Shown here piece after piece: positions 5,602 to 6,255 of a stretch of DNA of 6,255 nucleotides. Position numbers and translations under genes: made by a program. The notes below the pieces were generated by a model, which worked only from the letters and a program-made list of their open reading frames with translations, searched no databases and had not been told where the DNA came from. The stretch is from Legionellales bacterium. Lineage in GTDB: Bacteria; Pseudomonadota; Gammaproteobacteria; WLWR01. Numbering within the stretch: the stretch's first letter is position 1; each line of letters opens with the position of its first letter. The stretch covers positions 1 to 6,255 of the forward strand of contig WLWR01000105.1 of the NCBI GenBank assembly GCA_012103495.1, given 5' to 3'.

Positions 5602-6255
5602 ATGATGCAACACTCTATTTTAATCGTGGGCGCGGGGCCAACAGGACTGACGTTAGCAATAGAATTAGCCAGACGAAATATTCCTTATCGAATCATTGAT
5701 AAACTTCCTATTCCGACACATCAATCAAGAGCTCTAGGCATTCATGCCCGTACGTTAGAAGTGTTTGCGGATATGGGAGTAGTCGATGCCATTTTACAGC
5801 ATGGCGATAAAATGCAAACACTGACCATTCACGCCAAACAAAAAACAATTGCTGAAATCCAGTATGGACGGGTCGAAAGCTCTTATCCCTTTGCAATTAT
5901 TTTGCCGCAGACAGAAACAGAAGCCGTACTTACTAAACGATTACATGAATTGGGTGGGGCAGTTGAGCGCGAATGTGAATTGATTAATTTTTCAGTCACA
6001 ACAAACACGGTACGTGCTACGTTACATGATAAGCATGGACAAACTGAAACAATTGAAACACCTTATTTAATTGGATGCGATGGTGCGCACAGTACCGTAC
6101 GCCATCAATTAAATTTACCCTTTTCTGGTGATGCTACCGATGAGAGTTGGATTTTAGCAGATGTTCAAATCGACATGGCGACAGTGAAAGAAACATTCGG
6201 TTTATTTTTAGATGCGCAGGGGTTATTGTTGCTTGCTCCCATGGGACACAATCAA
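5602..6255 (+). CDS. FAD-dependent monooxygenase (aromatic-ring hydroxylase type), 3'-truncated by the window edge
   Basis: These are the first 218 residues of a class A flavoprotein monooxygenase (FAD_binding_3; PheA/TfdB-like), which uses NAD(P)H and O2 to hydroxylate an aromatic or polyketide-like substrate. The N-terminal Rossmann fold is ILIVGAGPTGLTLAIELARR (6-25) with Asp33 at the end of the second strand to bind the FAD ribose. SRALGIHARTLEVFADMGV (42-60) is the typical FAD-contacting segment of this subfamily, and PQTETE (102-107) follows. YLIGCDGAHSTVRHQL (155-170) is the second FAD/NAD(P)H motif with its Asp-Gly pair. No stop occurs before the window end; relatives are usually 500-600 residues. 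The frame is intact and the start is backed by GGAGG. The gene is divergent from the deformylase with a 356-bp spacer, so it has its own promoter. The substrate cannot be told; no pathway neighbours are visible. Confidence 0.9.
   Translation, partial: MMQHSILIVGAGPTGLTLAIELARRNIPYRIIDKLPIPTHQSRALGIHARTLEVFADMGVVDAILQHGDKMQTLTIHAKQKTIAEIQYGRVESSYPFAIILPQTETEAVLTKRLHELGGAVERECELINFSVTTNTVRATLHDKHGQTETIETPYLIGCDGAHSTVRHQLNLPFSGDATDESWILADVQIDMATVKETFGLFLDAQGLLLLAPMGHNQ

Noticed and set aside
5708..5896. Minus-strand open frame of 62 codons
   Set aside because: It is antisense to the start of the monooxygenase gene, whose motifs are clear.

Overview
The window looks like chromosomal DNA of a moderately AT-rich gammaproteobacterium. 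This rests on the protein types (a ZntB-type CorA-superfamily transporter, a close PoxB homologue, a gammaproteobacterial-style deformylase), the Shine-Dalgarno sites and the IS3-type remnant. A Legionellales-like host would fit, but that is only an impression. No tRNA, rRNA or CRISPR array was seen.

Layout. (1) Positions 1-2470, plus strand, form a tight three-gene run: the 3' part of a zntB-like metal transporter, a CPA2/Kef-type cation:proton antiporter membrane domain without its regulatory domain, and a small secreted six-cysteine protein. Gaps are 12 and 19 nt, so they are probably co-transcribed; the theme is ion transport at the inner membrane plus one periplasmic protein of unknown job. 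(2) Positions 2471-2899 contain no intact gene. They hold the decayed, internally deleted remnant of an IS3-family element (about 2521-2828), followed by a compact palindromic repeat (2832-2883) abutting the end of the convergent poxB gene. (3) Positions 2900-5245, minus strand, carry a peptide deformylase followed by a PoxB-type pyruvate:quinone oxidoreductase. The 78-nt gap between them contains a possible stationary-phase-type promoter. (4) Positions 5246-5601 separate the divergent deformylase and monooxygenase genes. This stretch holds a second, longer palindromic repeat (5356-5433) related to the first, and two TTCAA/TTGAA operator-like inverted repeats. (5) From 5602 to the window end runs the 5' part of an FAD-dependent aromatic-ring-hydroxylase-type monooxygenase.

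The genes do not form one obvious pathway. The least explained items are the two related palindromic repeats, the operator-like pair upstream of the monooxygenase, and the small cysteine-rich exported protein. I saw no convincing new multi-gene system.
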